Of a stretch of 42,042 bases of DNA, positions 42,007 to 42,042 are shown one piece after another. Under the pieces are notes generated by a model, which was not told the DNA's origin, made no database searches, and was given only the letters and a program-made list of their open reading frames with translations. Location: the NCBI GenBank assembly GCA_029012445.1, contig JAQXMC010000017.1, positions 1 through 42,042 on the forward strand, in the 5' to 3' direction. Numbering within the stretch: the stretch's first letter is position 1; each line of letters starts with the position of its first letter. A program made the position numbers and the translations under genes. This stretch comes from Oscillospiraceae bacterium. GTDB taxonomy: Bacteria > Bacillota > Clostridia > Oscillospirales > Acutalibacteraceae.

Positions 42007-42042
42007 ATGAATATGATAACACAAGAAGCAAGAAAAAAGCAA
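42007..42042 (+). CDS. Start of a truncated gene, possibly a transposase
   Basis: Only 12 codons (MNMITQEARKKQ) are inside the window. The Lys/Arg-rich start resembles the first residues of helix-turn-helix DDE transposases common in Ruminococcaceae, recalled by eye. A purine-rich AAGAAAGAAG upstream may serve as ribosome binding site. The call rests on very little sequence. Confidence 0.3.
   Translation, partial: MNMITQEARKKQ

Noticed and set aside
1..42042. CRISPR array, tRNA/rRNA genes, prophage or defence system
   Set aside because: No spaced direct repeats, no tRNA-like CCA-ended cloverleaf, and no integrase, capsid or restriction gene was seen on either strand.

Overview
The window looks like a chromosomal segment from a spore-forming clostridium of the Oscillospirales/Ruminococcaceae type. 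Four things suggest this. There is a complete Rnf complex operon led by an ApbE flavin transferase. There is an IscR-IscS-IscU cluster of the short Firmicute type. A SpoIIQ-like M23 protein has a candidate sigma-F promoter. The first gene encodes a large surface protein whose Cys-rich C-terminal tail resembles those of ruminococcal surface proteins. No phage module, CRISPR array, tRNA or rRNA was seen. An inferred transposase start is cut by the right edge.

Layout. 1-6.5 kb (+): 3' part of a surface protein, a bifunctional penicillin-binding protein, RuvX and a secreted alpha/beta hydrolase. Two copies of a short non-autonomous repeat lie in the intergenic gaps; one has terminal inverted repeats and a 6-bp target-site duplication. 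6.5-13.8 kb (-): glmS, a DUF1292 protein, the gltX-glnS-membrane protein operon, and a TauE/SafE (TSUP) permease split into two half-size genes. 14-21.1 kb (+): apbE, a NusG domain II protein, a Gx transporter, then rnfC-D-G-E-A-B, an ion-pumping ferredoxin:NAD+ oxidoreductase together with the enzyme that flavinylates it. 21.2-26.6 kb: a DUF4234 protein (-), then ychF, a two-component system and rlmD (+). 26.8-33.5 kb (+): mgtE behind a strong promoter and a leader that could encode a 54-aa peptide, a heterodimeric ABC exporter and an MFS transporter. 33.6-38.1 kb: the SpoIIQ-like gene (-), a structured transcript candidate, lexA with its own operator, and iscR-iscS-iscU. 38.2-41.8 kb (-): a likely operon of a GDPD-like protein with lost catalytic residues, a serine beta-lactamase-family hydrolase interrupted by an in-frame TAA at codon 7, and a YhhN-family membrane protein.

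Most genes are core functions: cell wall and amino sugars, translation, energy conservation, Fe-S assembly, SOS response and Mg2+ uptake. Novelty lies mainly in the small elements: the miniature transposon family, the roughly 190-nt terminator-ended RNA upstream of the SpoIIQ-like gene, the mgtE leader ORF, the split permease, the Ser in place of Thr at the RnfD flavinylation site, and the catalytically eroded or interrupted enzymes near the right end. All family assignments were made by eye from translated sequence; no database search was run.
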